Shown: piece after piece, positions 1 through 9,693 of the stretch
Position numbering within the stretch: position 1 is the first letter of the stretch
Layout: each line of letters begins with the position of its first letter
Source of the DNA: Verrucomicrobiales bacterium
GTDB taxonomy: Bacteria > Verrucomicrobiota > Verrucomicrobiia > Verrucomicrobiales > DEV007
Assembly (NCBI GenBank): GCA_014239335.1
Contig: JAAZZC010000142.1
Coordinates: 1-40,403 of the forward strand
Direction: 5' to 3'
DNA length: 40,403 bases
Notes under the pieces: model-generated
The model's database searches: none
What the model saw: the letters and a program-made list of their open reading frames with translations, nothing else
What the model was told of the DNA's origin: nothing
Program-made: the position numbers and the translations under genes

Positions 1-879
1 GAAATGACTGATCCGTGTGGAGAAGACAGCCACATGCCAGTCCCTGGTCTAGTTCATAGGTATCCTGATCGCGTTCTGTTCCTTGTTACCGATCGCTGTG
101 CCAGTTACTGCAGATATTGCACTAGGAGCAGAGTAGTTAGCGGTGCTGGAGATCAAGAATTTGAAACTAATTATGAAGCGGCATTCGAATACCTCAAAAA
201 CAACACCTCTATCCGAGACGTTTTACTCTCCGGCGGTGACCCTCTTCTATTCTCTGACTCCAAACTAGAAGCAATCCTGAAAAGATTGCGCTCTATTGAT
301 CATATTGAATTCATTAGGATTGGAACCAGAATTCCTATTTTTCTTCCACAACGAATAACTTCGAGTCTGTGCTCCATGCTAAAAAAATATCATCCGCTCT
401 GGATGAGCGTTCACTCAAATCACCCACGCGAAATCACTACAGAAGTCTCTGAAGCGTTGAACCAACTAGCTGATGCTGGAATTCCTTTAGGAAATCAAAG
501 CGTTTTACTAAAAGGAGTAAATGATGACATTCCAACGATGCGAGCGCTCGTTCACAAACTCCTTCAGTGCAGGGTGCGCCCCTATTACTTATATCAATGC
601 GACCTCATAAGCGGTTCAGCTCACTTAAGAACATCGGCGTCTAAAGGCATTGAAATAATCGAAGGATTACGCGGTCACACTACAGGTTATGCCATCCCCC
701 AATTCGTTATCGATGCTCCTGGCGGTGGCGGCAAGGTTCCAATTAACCCCGAATACGTCATCGAGCGAGACGAAAACAAGATAGTTATTAGAAATTACGA
801 AGGAAAATCTTTCATCTATCCTGAACCTAAAGTTCCTGTCACATCTCCGCTTGAACCAAGTGCAATGATGCATGATTAA
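1..879 (+). CDS. kamA: Lysine 2,3-aminomutase (KamA family radical SAM), 5'-truncated by window edge
   Basis: MPVPGLVHRYPDRVLFLVTDRCASYCRYCTR (CxxxCxxC radical SAM motif), APGGGGK PLP-lysine motif, C-terminal VIRNYEGKSFIYPEP typical of KamA. Reading frame is open to base 1, so the N-terminus lies upstream. Confidence 0.9.
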   Translation, partial: EMTDPCGEDSHMPVPGLVHRYPDRVLFLVTDRCASYCRYCTRSRVVSGAGDQEFETNYEAAFEYLKNNTSIRDVLLSGGDPLLFSDSKLEAILKRLRSIDHIEFIRIGTRIPIFLPQRITSSLCSMLKKYHPLWMSVHSNHPREITTEVSEALNQLADAGIPLGNQSVLLKGVNDDIPTMRALVHKLLQCRVRPYYLYQCDLISGSAHLRTSASKGIEIIEGLRGHTTGYAIPQFVIDAPGGGGKVPINPEYVIERDENKIVIRNYEGKSFIYPEPKVPVTSPLEPSAMMHD

Positions 880-887
880 TTACCGGA

Positions 888-2063
888 ATGCCGGGACTCA
901 TTATCAAACCACGCGCACGGATCTTCCATGGTCACGAGTGGGTGTATTCGAATGAAATAAAAAAAACATTTGGAAATCCTAATCCTGGCGACGTGGTATC
1001 ACTTAAGGACTTTAGAGACAGGCCGCTAGGATCAGCTATTTATAACCCCAAATCACAAATCGTTGCTAGAAGATTTTCTCGACGCAAACAGGATCTCGAT
1101 ACTGACTTCTTCACTAGGAGAATAAACCGCGCCATTAGCTGGAGAAGTGAGAGGACTAACATAAACCTTAGCCTTTGCAGAATCGTATGGAGCGAGAGCG
1201 ATGGACTCCCAGGCGTAATAATTGATCGTTACGGTGATTATGCCGTCATACAAACATTGACTCTAGCTATGGATTTACGAATTGACAGCATCGCTAGTGC
1301 GGTGATGGAGACAATTTCACCAAAGGCTATTATAGCAAGAAATGATTCTCCAAGCCGAATAGCAGAAGGACTCGATCAAGAAACAAAAATACTTAGAGGA
1401 AAAGAACCTGACTCCTTTGAACTTATTCACAACAAAACCTGTTTCACTATCGACTTATTATCCGGACAAAAAACAGGACTTTACCTAGATCAGTTAGATA
1501 ATTACAAAAAAATTGCAGAATTAGCTAATGAAAAGAATGTCTTAGACTGTTTCACTAATCAGGGAGGATTCGCGCTTAACTGCTCATTAAATGGTGCCAC
1601 TTCAGTCACAGCAATTGACATAAGTGAAAGAGCAATACAAACCGCGCAAATCAACGCCGATAAATCAGGAGCAAAAAATATCAACTGGTTACAATCTAAT
1701 GTTTTTGATGAACTCAAAAAATATGACTCAGAAGGACGTAATTTCGATTTAATAATACTTGATCCTCCTTCATTTACACGTAATAAAAAATCTTTATCAG
1801 ATGCGATGCGTGGTTATAAAGAAATTCATCTTCGATCTTTAAAAATCCTACAACCAGGTGGCATTCTGACTACCTTCACCTGTTCACATCATGTGTCTGA
1901 TCAAGCTTTTCTAGACATGATCAAAAGCGCATCAGTTGACTCAAAAAGAAACCTCCGCCTGATAGCGGAATACAACCAAAGAGCTGATCATCCAGTAAAT
2001 CCTTTGATCCCTGAAACATCTTACCTGAAAGGCTATTCATTTGAAGTCCTGCCTTCTTGGTAA
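888..2063 (+). CDS. Class I SAM-dependent rRNA methyltransferase, RlmI/PUA-domain type
   Basis: N-terminal PUA-like segment (GHEWVYSNEI..GDVVSLKDFRDRPLGSAIYNPKSQI), SGQKTGLYLDQLDNY, VLDCFTNQGGFALN, LIILDPPSF motifs. Confidence 0.9.
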   Translation: MPGLIIKPRARIFHGHEWVYSNEIKKTFGNPNPGDVVSLKDFRDRPLGSAIYNPKSQIVARRFSRRKQDLDTDFFTRRINRAISWRSERTNINLSLCRIVWSESDGLPGVIIDRYGDYAVIQTLTLAMDLRIDSIASAVMETISPKAIIARNDSPSRIAEGLDQETKILRGKEPDSFELIHNKTCFTIDLLSGQKTGLYLDQLDNYKKIAELANEKNVLDCFTNQGGFALNCSLNGATSVTAIDISERAIQTAQINADKSGAKNINWLQSNVFDELKKYDSEGRNFDLIILDPPSFTRNKKSLSDAMRGYKEIHLRSLKILQPGGILTTFTCSHHVSDQAFLDMIKSASVDSKRNLRLIAEYNQRADHPVNPLIPETSYLKGYSFEVLPSW

Positions 2064-2064
2064 A

Positions 2065-3819
2065 ATGCAAAACACAAAATCGCCAAGATTCAATTTTACA
2101 TATCAGTTAAGAATCCTCGCCAGAGCCAACATCCGCATAACTCAGCAAAGGCTCTTCTCGCTTTTGAAAACATCTAAATTGATGACTTTAACTATAATGA
2201 GCTTCATTATAGGTTATATCACGATCGGTTACTTAATGTTTAAAGGCGGTCTAGGATATATTGAAAAATTCCCAGGCCTGGGGCCAATTCTCTCTGAGCG
2301 AATTTATTACCTACTGTTTTTTTTCATCTTTGTGATGCTTGTTTTTTCTAATGCAGCAATTGGTTATGCTGCGCTATACAGGAGCAAAGAAACTCGCTGG
2401 CTTCATTCGTTACCAATCAGCAACCAGTCTATATATTTCTGGAAGTTCATCGAAACAATGACTGTGTCTAGTTGGGGTTTTATCATTATTAGTGCGCCTC
2501 TATTATGTGCGTACGGCAGCATAAAATCTGCGCCTGTCTCCTTTTACATTGGGGCAAGCCTTGCCTCTTTCCCATTTGTAATCATTCCAGCCTCAATAGC
2601 AGGACTAATTGTAGTCTTATCTGTCAGATATTTTAAACGCTGGCTCTCAGCATTCTTAATTGCTGGATTTATCTACGGAACAATAATCATTTCAATTTCC
2701 CTGATGACTCCAGCCGTGGAACCACCACCCCTAAAAAACAGTATCTTCAATACCGTCAACCACGTACTAAGGCATACTGAATTAAGCGTTAATCCCTTTA
2801 TACCAAGCACATGGATGAGCAATGCTCTAGCAGGATGGGCTAGACCATTTGATAGCAACGCATTGCAGTATGCTATGCTTCTGGCTTCGTATGCGGTGAT
2901 AGGTTTATGGGCAACCCTATATGTAACCTGGCGCTTTTACCATTCAGGGCTGAGTTTAAGCATGAGGAGAAATGCTCACTCATCTTGGAAAAAAAGGAGC
3001 AAAAAAGGTAATTCAATAAATATTAAATCTCACAAAAACTCAGTTTTAAGGTATTTAAAACCAAAAGTTGCTTATAGAGCATTAGCTCAAAAAGATCTCT
3101 TAACGTTTCGAAGAGATCCTTCACAATGGGTACAGGTCACTGTCGTTTTTAGTTTGCTTTTTCTTTACGTTCTAAATGTTAGGAACATGGGAATCGATTA
3201 TCAAACCCCATTCTGGATAGAAGTTATTTCATTACTAAATCTTGGAGTGTGCTCCCTCGCTCTCTCTACATTAACAACAAGATTCGTCTTCCCCCAGTTC
3301 AGCTTAGAAGGAAAAAGATTATGGATATTATCCATGTGCCCAATCCCCATAGAAAAGATTTTAATACAGAAATTTGTTACATCTTGCTGCATCACCGGGG
3401 CCATAACAGCAATACTAATGTTCATTTCCAGCACCCTCTTAAAAATGAGCTCTGAACTGACCATGCTATACTCCATCGCGATAATCCTCATATGTGTCGG
3501 ACTTAACTCTATTGCAATCTCCCTTGGAACAATATTTCCAAATGAACGTGAAACTAACCCCGCAAAAATCGTATCAGGATTTGGTGGCACCCTGTGCCTA
3601 ATAGTCAGCTTTCTTTACATCCTTTCAATCATTGCATTCTTAACTTTTCCAGTAGCTGTAAAATTATCTAAAACAGGAATCTTATCGACCTACACTGAAG
3701 GGATTGCGACAACAGTTGCTCTTTCATTTTCTTTAGCATTAACCCTCATCATTAGCTTCATACCTTTAAAAATTGCCTTAAAAAAGACAAGAGATTTGAG
3801 ATATTTAAGAAACCTATAA
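2065..3819 (+). CDS. Multi-pass membrane protein, ABC-2-like exporter permease
   Basis: Many hydrophobic segments; YRSKETRWLHSLPISNQSIYFWKFIETMTVSSWGF resembles ABC exporter permease families. Start placed at the ATG just after the upstream stop rather than the ORF-track 2041 start. No ATPase adjacent in the window. Confidence 0.6.
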   Translation: MQNTKSPRFNFTYQLRILARANIRITQQRLFSLLKTSKLMTLTIMSFIIGYITIGYLMFKGGLGYIEKFPGLGPILSERIYYLLFFFIFVMLVFSNAAIGYAALYRSKETRWLHSLPISNQSIYFWKFIETMTVSSWGFIIISAPLLCAYGSIKSAPVSFYIGASLASFPFVIIPASIAGLIVVLSVRYFKRWLSAFLIAGFIYGTIIISISLMTPAVEPPPLKNSIFNTVNHVLRHTELSVNPFIPSTWMSNALAGWARPFDSNALQYAMLLASYAVIGLWATLYVTWRFYHSGLSLSMRRNAHSSWKKRSKKGNSINIKSHKNSVLRYLKPKVAYRALAQKDLLTFRRDPSQWVQVTVVFSLLFLYVLNVRNMGIDYQTPFWIEVISLLNLGVCSLALSTLTTRFVFPQFSLEGKRLWILSMCPIPIEKILIQKFVTSCCITGAITAILMFISSTLLKMSSELTMLYSIAIILICVGLNSIAISLGTIFPNERETNPAKIVSGFGGTLCLIVSFLYILSIIAFLTFPVAVKLSKTGILSTYTEGIATTVALSFSLALTLIISFIPLKIALKKTRDLRYLRNL

Positions 3820-3874
3820 TATAAATAGAAATTTATTATATTTCAGTTACATTATGTAAATTCAAAAAGTAAGA

Positions 3875-4537
3875 ATGGATAGAGGTAACTACAATACAGT
3901 TTATGAGGATCCTAATTTCCTCGAACTTGAACCGGACAGTTCGTTAGATGCATCAATGACGGAAGAGCCTCAAAGGGCATCCAGTTTAGAATTCGATGAA
4001 CAGCTTGCAAGCGCTCAACTGCAACTAAAGGAGCTCAAAAAACAAGAGGAAGAAATCGAAAGACAAAAAACTGAACTTGAGCATTTGAGACAAATGCAAA
4101 GCTCATTCAATCGAGGCAAGGTTGAAATGACAGACAATCTTCAGCACGCCATAACTTTACTAGAACGTGAAAGATTAGATGCAGAACAAAGAATTCTTCA
4201 ATACACGAGAGCCCAATCAATTTTCAATAGAACGTTAGAAGAAATAACAACACTAAGCCCAGATGATTCAAACCATTCAGAGCTACATTCACAACTTGAA
4301 ATTGCAGGCAACGTAATTGAGGATGCCCGCGAAGAGTACGTTCGAACTCTAAAACACCTGGACAGTCTTAATTCTTCTGATGAATTAGCAGGCAATGAGT
4401 CAGCCTCAAATTTAAAAGTTGCCTCTAAGACCCAAACAAACTTTCTTTATTGGTTTAGAAGTGGTTTTGCATTTTCCCTACCTTTAATAGTTTTTGCAAC
4501 CGTAGCATTCGTTGCTTACAGGTTTTTACTTGGATAA
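3875..4537 (+). CDS. Hypothetical coiled-coil protein with C-terminal transmembrane anchor
   Basis: Central heptad-rich Glu/Gln/Lys/Leu region (QLKELKKQEEEIERQKTELEHLRQMQ); C-terminal hydrophobic FAFSLPLIVFATVAFVAYRFLLG; no N-terminal signal. Confidence 0.7.
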   Translation: MDRGNYNTVYEDPNFLELEPDSSLDASMTEEPQRASSLEFDEQLASAQLQLKELKKQEEEIERQKTELEHLRQMQSSFNRGKVEMTDNLQHAITLLERERLDAEQRILQYTRAQSIFNRTLEEITTLSPDDSNHSELHSQLEIAGNVIEDAREEYVRTLKHLDSLNSSDELAGNESASNLKVASKTQTNFLYWFRSGFAFSLPLIVFATVAFVAYRFLLG

Positions 4538-4575
4538 CGTAAATATAGGCATATAACTCCTTAAAGTGTATAGTT

Positions 4576-4869
4576 ATGAACCGAATAAACTCAGATCCTG
4601 AAAGATTGGATTCTATTAATTTATCGGAAAAACTCAGCCGCAAACAAGCTGATATTAATTTGAGAATCCAAGAGTTAGAGTCATTTATTGATGAATCACC
4701 TAAATCCACCTATCACGAACATAAAGTTATAACGACAGACAACAATCCTCGTTTAAGCAGAACTCAAATAGCTGAATTAAGATCAAATACTCTGAAGAAC
4801 TTCATCACTTTTGTCTTCGCTTTGATAGTTTTTAGTACTGTAACTTATTTATTATATATAGCCCTATAG
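4576..4869 (+). CDS. Hypothetical short coiled-coil protein with C-terminal transmembrane anchor
   Basis: Short helical Lys/Glu/Gln-rich N-terminus; C-terminal FITFVFALIVFSTVTYLLYIAL resembles the anchor of the preceding ORF. Confidence 0.6.
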   Translation: MNRINSDPERLDSINLSEKLSRKQADINLRIQELESFIDESPKSTYHEHKVITTDNNPRLSRTQIAELRSNTLKNFITFVFALIVFSTVTYLLYIAL

Positions 4870-4920
4870 TTAAGATTTATCCTAGCCTTTTAGATTCTAT
4901 CGGCTAACTCTTTCATATAA

Positions 4921-5211
4921 ATGCAAGATAAAAGTATAGATGTTAATTACGTTGCTGACTTGGCACGCCTCGAGTTAACACAAGACGAATGCGATCGATT
5001 TTCAGAACAGCTCAATAAAGTCATTGATTTCGTTAAGCAGCTTGAGAAGCTTGAGACTGATTCGATCGATCCTATGGCCCATACATCCCCAGTATACGAT
5101 GTCATGAGGGATGATGTTAATCGACCAGGCTTTGGTACCGACACTGCCCTTCTTAATGCACCAATGACAAGCAACAATCAATTCAAGGTCACTCGAGTCG
5201 TTGAATCATGA
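4921..5211 (+). CDS. gatC: Asp-tRNA(Asn)/Glu-tRNA(Gln) amidotransferase subunit GatC
   Basis: VNYVADLARLELTQDE..FSEQLNKVIDFVKQLEKLETDSIDPMAHTSPVYDVMRDD; ATGA overlap with gatA. Confidence 0.93.
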   Translation: MQDKSIDVNYVADLARLELTQDECDRFSEQLNKVIDFVKQLEKLETDSIDPMAHTSPVYDVMRDDVNRPGFGTDTALLNAPMTSNNQFKVTRVVES

Positions 5212-6668
5212 GCACATCCCTTTCCGCTCTTACCATAAGACAATTACGAAGCGATCTTAAGACTGGGCACATTTCACCAGTTGACATTGTAAATGATGTA
5301 ATAGACTCGATTAAAAACAAAGACTCTGAAGTCGGGGCCTACTTATCGATCAACTCTGAAGATGCAATCAAAAGAGCACAAAATGCAGACATTTCAAAAC
5401 CCCTAGGCGGTATTCCTATATCAATAAAAGACCTCATTAATGTTGAAGGTCAACCATGTTCATGCGGCTCTAAAATTCTCAAAGATTCATACATATCAAC
5501 ATATGATGCCACCGTTATAAAAAGATTAAAAGAGGCCGGAGCTATACCTCTTGGCAGGGTAAATATGGATGAATTCGCAATGGGCTCATCAACGGAAAAT
5601 TCGGGAATTCAAATCACAAAAAATCCTTGGGACTTAAAAAGAATTCCCGGTGGCAGCAGCGGAGGTTCTGCTGCCTCTGTAGCCAATGACACTGCAATTG
5701 CCTCTCTCGGTTCAGATACCGGAGGGTCAATCAGACAGCCAGCTTCATTTTGTGGAACCGTTGGCTTGAAACCTAGTTATGGAAGAGTTTCACGATATGG
5801 CCTTGTGGCTTTTGCCTCGTCTCTTGATCAGATAGGCCCTATCACTAAGACAAGTGAAGATGCCGCCATCATACTTAACGCAATAGCTGGAAAGGACCAA
5901 CTAGACTCGACATCACTTGATTCTGAGGTTCCTAATTATCTGCAATCTCTGGACATGAATATCAAAGGCCTCCGAATAGGAATGCCTAAGGAGTATTTTA
6001 CTGATGGAATAAACTCAGAGGTTCTTTCGTGCATTCATAAAGGCATTGAAAAACTTAGAGAACTAGGTGCTGAAATTGTCGACATATCATTGCCTCATAC
6101 TGAATTCGCAGTATCAACCTACTACATAATTGCAACCGCTGAAGCCTCTGCTAATTTGGCACGTTTCGATGCCGTGCGATATGGGAATCGAACCACGGAT
6201 CCAACAAACATTATCGAACATTATCGAAAATCTAGGGCTGAAGGTTTTGGTGAAGAAGTCAAAAGACGTATAATTCTTGGAACTTACGTCCTCAGCTCAG
6301 GTTATAATGATGCGTATTACGTAAAGGCTCAAAAAGTAAGAACGCTGATAAGAAATGACTTTACAAATGCATTTGAAAAAGTTGACGCCATCGTTTCACC
6401 TACGGCACCAACTGCGGCCTTCAAAATTGGAGAAATGAGCAACAATCCACTTCAAATGTATCTTGCCGATATTTTTACCATCGCAGCAAATTTAGCCGGC
6501 ATATGCGGTATCAGCACCCCTTGTGGATTCATTGAAGGAGATACTGGCAATAAATTACCAGTTGGATTGCAAATACTTGGCCCTGCGCTTCAAGAAGCAA
6601 CTATACTAAAAATTTCGGACGCTTTTGAAAAATCTACCGATTGGCATAAGAAAAAGCCGTTAGATTAA
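5208..6668 (+). CDS. gatA: Asp-tRNA(Asn)/Glu-tRNA(Gln) amidotransferase subunit GatA
   Basis: Amidase signature GGSSGGSAASVANDTAIASLGSDTGGSIRQPASFCGTVGLKPSYGRVSRYGLVAFASSLDQIGP. Confidence 0.97.
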   Translation: MSTSLSALTIRQLRSDLKTGHISPVDIVNDVIDSIKNKDSEVGAYLSINSEDAIKRAQNADISKPLGGIPISIKDLINVEGQPCSCGSKILKDSYISTYDATVIKRLKEAGAIPLGRVNMDEFAMGSSTENSGIQITKNPWDLKRIPGGSSGGSAASVANDTAIASLGSDTGGSIRQPASFCGTVGLKPSYGRVSRYGLVAFASSLDQIGPITKTSEDAAIILNAIAGKDQLDSTSLDSEVPNYLQSLDMNIKGLRIGMPKEYFTDGINSEVLSCIHKGIEKLRELGAEIVDISLPHTEFAVSTYYIIATAEASANLARFDAVRYGNRTTDPTNIIEHYRKSRAEGFGEEVKRRIILGTYVLSSGYNDAYYVKAQKVRTLIRNDFTNAFEKVDAIVSPTAPTAAFKIGEMSNNPLQMYLADIFTIAANLAGICGISTPCGFIEGDTGNKLPVGLQILGPALQEATILKISDAFEKSTDWHKKKPLD

Positions 6669-7277
6669 TCCTTGAGCCTTTCTAACAGGAGCAAAGGATC
6701 GCCGATGAATTGGGCTCGGGCCAAATTTCTCTAAAGCATTCAGATGCAACTTGGTTCCATATCCTTTATGTCGCTCAAACCCATATTGCGGATACTGCTC
6801 TGCATATTTCAACATCAACCTGTCACGTTCTACTTTCGCAATGATACTAGCCGCAGCAATTGATAAGCACCTCTCATCCCCTTTTATAACGGATTGATAT
6901 GGGTACGGGAATCCTTTCACTGGCTTCCCATCAATTATCGCAAAAGAAGGTTCCATCTTAAGGCTCAACGCAGATTCTGACATCGCTCTATAAGTTGCAT
7001 TAAGAATATTAATCTCATCGATTACTTTAGGACAAATAACAGAAAAACTCCAAATGACTCCAGACAGTGGATGCGTTAATTCCTCATACAATCTCTCTCT
7101 GACTTTAGGGCTTATTTTTTTTGAATCATTAAGAACGTCAGAGCTATAATCAGTTGGCAAAATGACTGCCGCCGCAACGACAGGACCAGCCAATGGCCCC
7201 CTACCAGCCTCATCAATGCCTGTTATATATTTATGTCCCTGTTTAATTAGTTCTTCTTCAATTAAAAAGTCAGGCAT
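6660..7277 (-). CDS. rnhB: Ribonuclease HII
   Basis: ITGIDEAGRGPLAGPVVAAAVILP, ASIIAKVERDRLM, GYGTKLHLNALEKFGPSPIHRRSF; convergent overlap with gatA 3' end. Confidence 0.95.
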   Translation of the reverse strand: MPDFLIEEELIKQGHKYITGIDEAGRGPLAGPVVAAAVILPTDYSSDVLNDSKKISPKVRERLYEELTHPLSGVIWSFSVICPKVIDEINILNATYRAMSESALSLKMEPSFAIIDGKPVKGFPYPYQSVIKGDERCLSIAAASIIAKVERDRLMLKYAEQYPQYGFERHKGYGTKLHLNALEKFGPSPIHRRSFAPVRKAQGLI

Positions 7278-7355
7278 AAATGTTAATACTTGTAAATTAT
7301 GCCCCCTCCTTATAAATGAAACATATTAATATATTTACTTTAAAATCAATACTAA

Positions 7356-7838
7356 ATGAGTTTGCTCTACAAACTATCAATCCCATTATTTCTCTTAGAT
7401 CAGGTAACGAAATTACTCATCTTAAATAATTTCGCATTAGGAGACCAAAAAACAATACTACCAGATTTTTTTAACTTGGTAAGAGTTCACAACACCGGTA
7501 TAGCATTTGGCAAATTTAATGATGGCGATGGGTCAAATATAATTTTCACGATAATATCCTTGCTCGCATTTTTGGGTATCTTAGTTTTCTGGAAACGTGG
7601 ACACTTCCCGGGAAAACTAAATCAATTCGCTGTTTCTCTTATAACCGCGGGCGTAGCAGGCAACGTCACTGATAGAATCCTCCATGGCTACGTCGTAGAT
7701 TTTTTAGATTTTCATATTGGGAACAATCACTGGCCCTCATTCAATGTAGCCGATTCATGTATATGTGTTGCAGCTTCACTTATTTTCATTTCAGCTTTCA
7801 CCAAGGAAAACGCCAACACTAAAACGAAAGATAAATGA
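7356..7838 (+). CDS. lspA: Lipoprotein signal peptidase (signal peptidase II)
   Basis: HNTGIAFG, AGVAGNVTDRILHGYVVDFLDFH, FNVADSCI motifs; four hydrophobic segments. Confidence 0.93.
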   Translation: MSLLYKLSIPLFLLDQVTKLLILNNFALGDQKTILPDFFNLVRVHNTGIAFGKFNDGDGSNIIFTIISLLAFLGILVFWKRGHFPGKLNQFAVSLITAGVAGNVTDRILHGYVVDFLDFHIGNNHWPSFNVADSCICVAASLIFISAFTKENANTKTKDK

Positions 7839-8404
7839 GCGATAACACTAATCGCAATTCAATAGGTGAGGAAAAAGAATCACTCCGAAAAACTATCATC
7901 AAAGACCTCTCCTCTCTAGATGCTGAAGTTAAACAAAATGCTAGTTCCTCTATATCAAATAAACTTATTAAATTAGTAAGAACCAATTCTTCCGTCCTTT
8001 GTTACTCGCCACTTAAATCAGAACCAAATATCCGACCTGCCATACAACATTGGCTCAAGTCAAATTTTCGCGTGTGCCTCCCTAGAGTTGAGGGAGATCA
8101 AATTCAAATTTACTCCGTAAATAGCTCTGACAGTCTAATTAATTCTTCCATGGGAATATTAGAACCTGGTCCATCAAATCATAATAAAATCAGTCCGATG
8201 GAAATTGATTTTATTTTAGTTCCAGGAATTGGGTTTACTCGTGATGGTAAACGACTCGGCAGAGGCGGTGGATTTTATGATAAATACCTTGAGAAAACCT
8301 CATCACAATCGCTTAAGATTGGAGTTGCTTTCAACTTGCAAATATTGGATGAAATACGCACAGAGACTCATGACATTCCAGTCGATCTGCTAATAACTGA
8401 ATAA
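7835..8404 (+). CDS. 5-formyltetrahydrofolate cyclo-ligase
   Basis: FILVPGIGFTRDGKRLGRGGGFYDKYLEK signature; ATGA overlap with lspA. Confidence 0.9.
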   Translation: MSDNTNRNSIGEEKESLRKTIIKDLSSLDAEVKQNASSSISNKLIKLVRTNSSVLCYSPLKSEPNIRPAIQHWLKSNFRVCLPRVEGDQIQIYSVNSSDSLINSSMGILEPGPSNHNKISPMEIDFILVPGIGFTRDGKRLGRGGGFYDKYLEKTSSQSLKIGVAFNLQILDEIRTETHDIPVDLLITE

Positions 8405-8415
8405 TCAAAATTTGC

Positions 8416-8796
8416 TCACGCCCACTTGGGAACATTCAACTCAAAACTTGGGATTCGAGTAAATACAGGCACCCCTAGATCAGTTTCACCAAAAAAAGAG
8501 CCATCGACAACACAATCAGAATCCACTACGTGATAACTATTATAGCTAAAGTTTTCACCTGAACTAATCTTTGGAAATTGTCCAACAACCCCATCACCTT
8601 CAACTATAGTTTTATTACCATTTAGAAGAGTGATAACCCACTTTCTTCCGCATATTTTGACTACTTTGTCTGAATTATTTTTAATTGTAATAAAATAAAC
8701 AAATGGATGAGGCTTGTCAGCAGGAGCTTCAAGGCTTGGCATGTAGATGACATCATCAATAATGACGTCCAATCCTGAATGTTCTATGATTTCCAA
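8416..8796 (-). CDS. ApaG / DUF525-like domain protein (divergent)
   Basis: PFVYFITIKNNSDKVVKICGRKWVITLLNGNKTIVEGDGVVGQFPKISSGENFSY and C-terminal IPSFELNVP fit ApaG; the SGCPL..G.M.G.Y segment is not conserved. Confidence 0.65.
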   Translation of the reverse strand: MEIIEHSGLDVIIDDVIYMPSLEAPADKPHPFVYFITIKNNSDKVVKICGRKWVITLLNGNKTIVEGDGVVGQFPKISSGENFSYNSYHVVDSDCVVDGSFFGETDLGVPVFTRIPSFELNVPKWA

Positions 8797-8867
8797 TTAA
8801 TCTAGATATGGGTTTATTTAGTATAAATTAATCAAACCTATTAAAACTTGAAAGCCTCAAAACATAT

Positions 8868-9689
8868 ATGTTGAGCAAAGAACAATCAAAACCCATAGCT
8901 CTCAGCATAGCAGGCTCAGATCCATCAGGAGGAGCTGGAATTCAAGCAGATATAAAAACATTCCATTCGTTGGGAGTGCATGCCTTAACAGCAGTCACAT
9001 GCATAACTTCACAAGTTCCAGGGAAAGTACTAAACATAGAACCAGTCAGCATTAAATCACTTAAATCTCAAATTGATATTTTATTTAGTGAGTACCCAAT
9101 ATCCGCAATTAAAACAGGCCTCCTATTTTCATCAGAATTAATCGAAGCGTTATTGTCATCCTTGGACGATAATAACTCAGAAGTACCTCTCATAGTTGAT
9201 CCCGTTATGGTTTCTTCTAGCGGAACACAATTGTTAAATCGTGACGCTTTAACACTTTACGTTGAAGAACTTATACCAAGATCAACGCTATATACACCTA
9301 ACTTATCTGAAGCTGCTACCCTTCTAGACATAAAACCCGAAGACATCGAAAATCCATCTGAATCCGCTCATCTATTATATAAAGAATATGGAACCCCAGT
9401 CTTACTTAAGGGGGGGCATTTTAGATCCACTAGCGCTACAGATTTTCTAGTTGATGAAACCGGAATTACAAGCTTTTCAAAGCCATTTTCAAAAAAAACA
9501 CCGGCGCATGGAACAGGCTGCACCTATTCAGCCTCTATTTGTGGCTGCATGGCAAAAGGCCTTAACCTTCATGACTCAATATTGAAATCAAAAGATTATG
9601 TCACTCAAACAATTACCCAGTCTTTTGAGCTTACGTCAGGTCACTTTTCATTAAATCACGATACCAGAAGCTATAATCCTACTCAGTGA
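8868..9689 (+). CDS. thiD: Hydroxymethylpyrimidine/phosphomethylpyrimidine kinase
   Basis: ALSIAGSDPSGGAGIQADIKTFHSLGVHALTAVTCITSQ, VDPVMVSSSG, HGTGCTYSASI. Confidence 0.95.
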   Translation: MLSKEQSKPIALSIAGSDPSGGAGIQADIKTFHSLGVHALTAVTCITSQVPGKVLNIEPVSIKSLKSQIDILFSEYPISAIKTGLLFSSELIEALLSSLDDNNSEVPLIVDPVMVSSSGTQLLNRDALTLYVEELIPRSTLYTPNLSEAATLLDIKPEDIENPSESAHLLYKEYGTPVLLKGGHFRSTSATDFLVDETGITSFSKPFSKKTPAHGTGCTYSASICGCMAKGLNLHDSILKSKDYVTQTITQSFELTSGHFSLNHDTRSYNPTQ

Positions 9690-9693
9690 GCTT

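Noticed and set aside
3201-3590. 129-aa minus-strand ORF opposite the exporter-like membrane gene
   Set aside because: Antisense to a long, well-supported ORF; composition looks like a shadow frame, with no motif.
6204-6228. Tandem repeat acattatcga x2 in gatA
   Set aside because: Two copies only, encodes ordinary GatA sequence (NIIEHYRKS); no sign of function.
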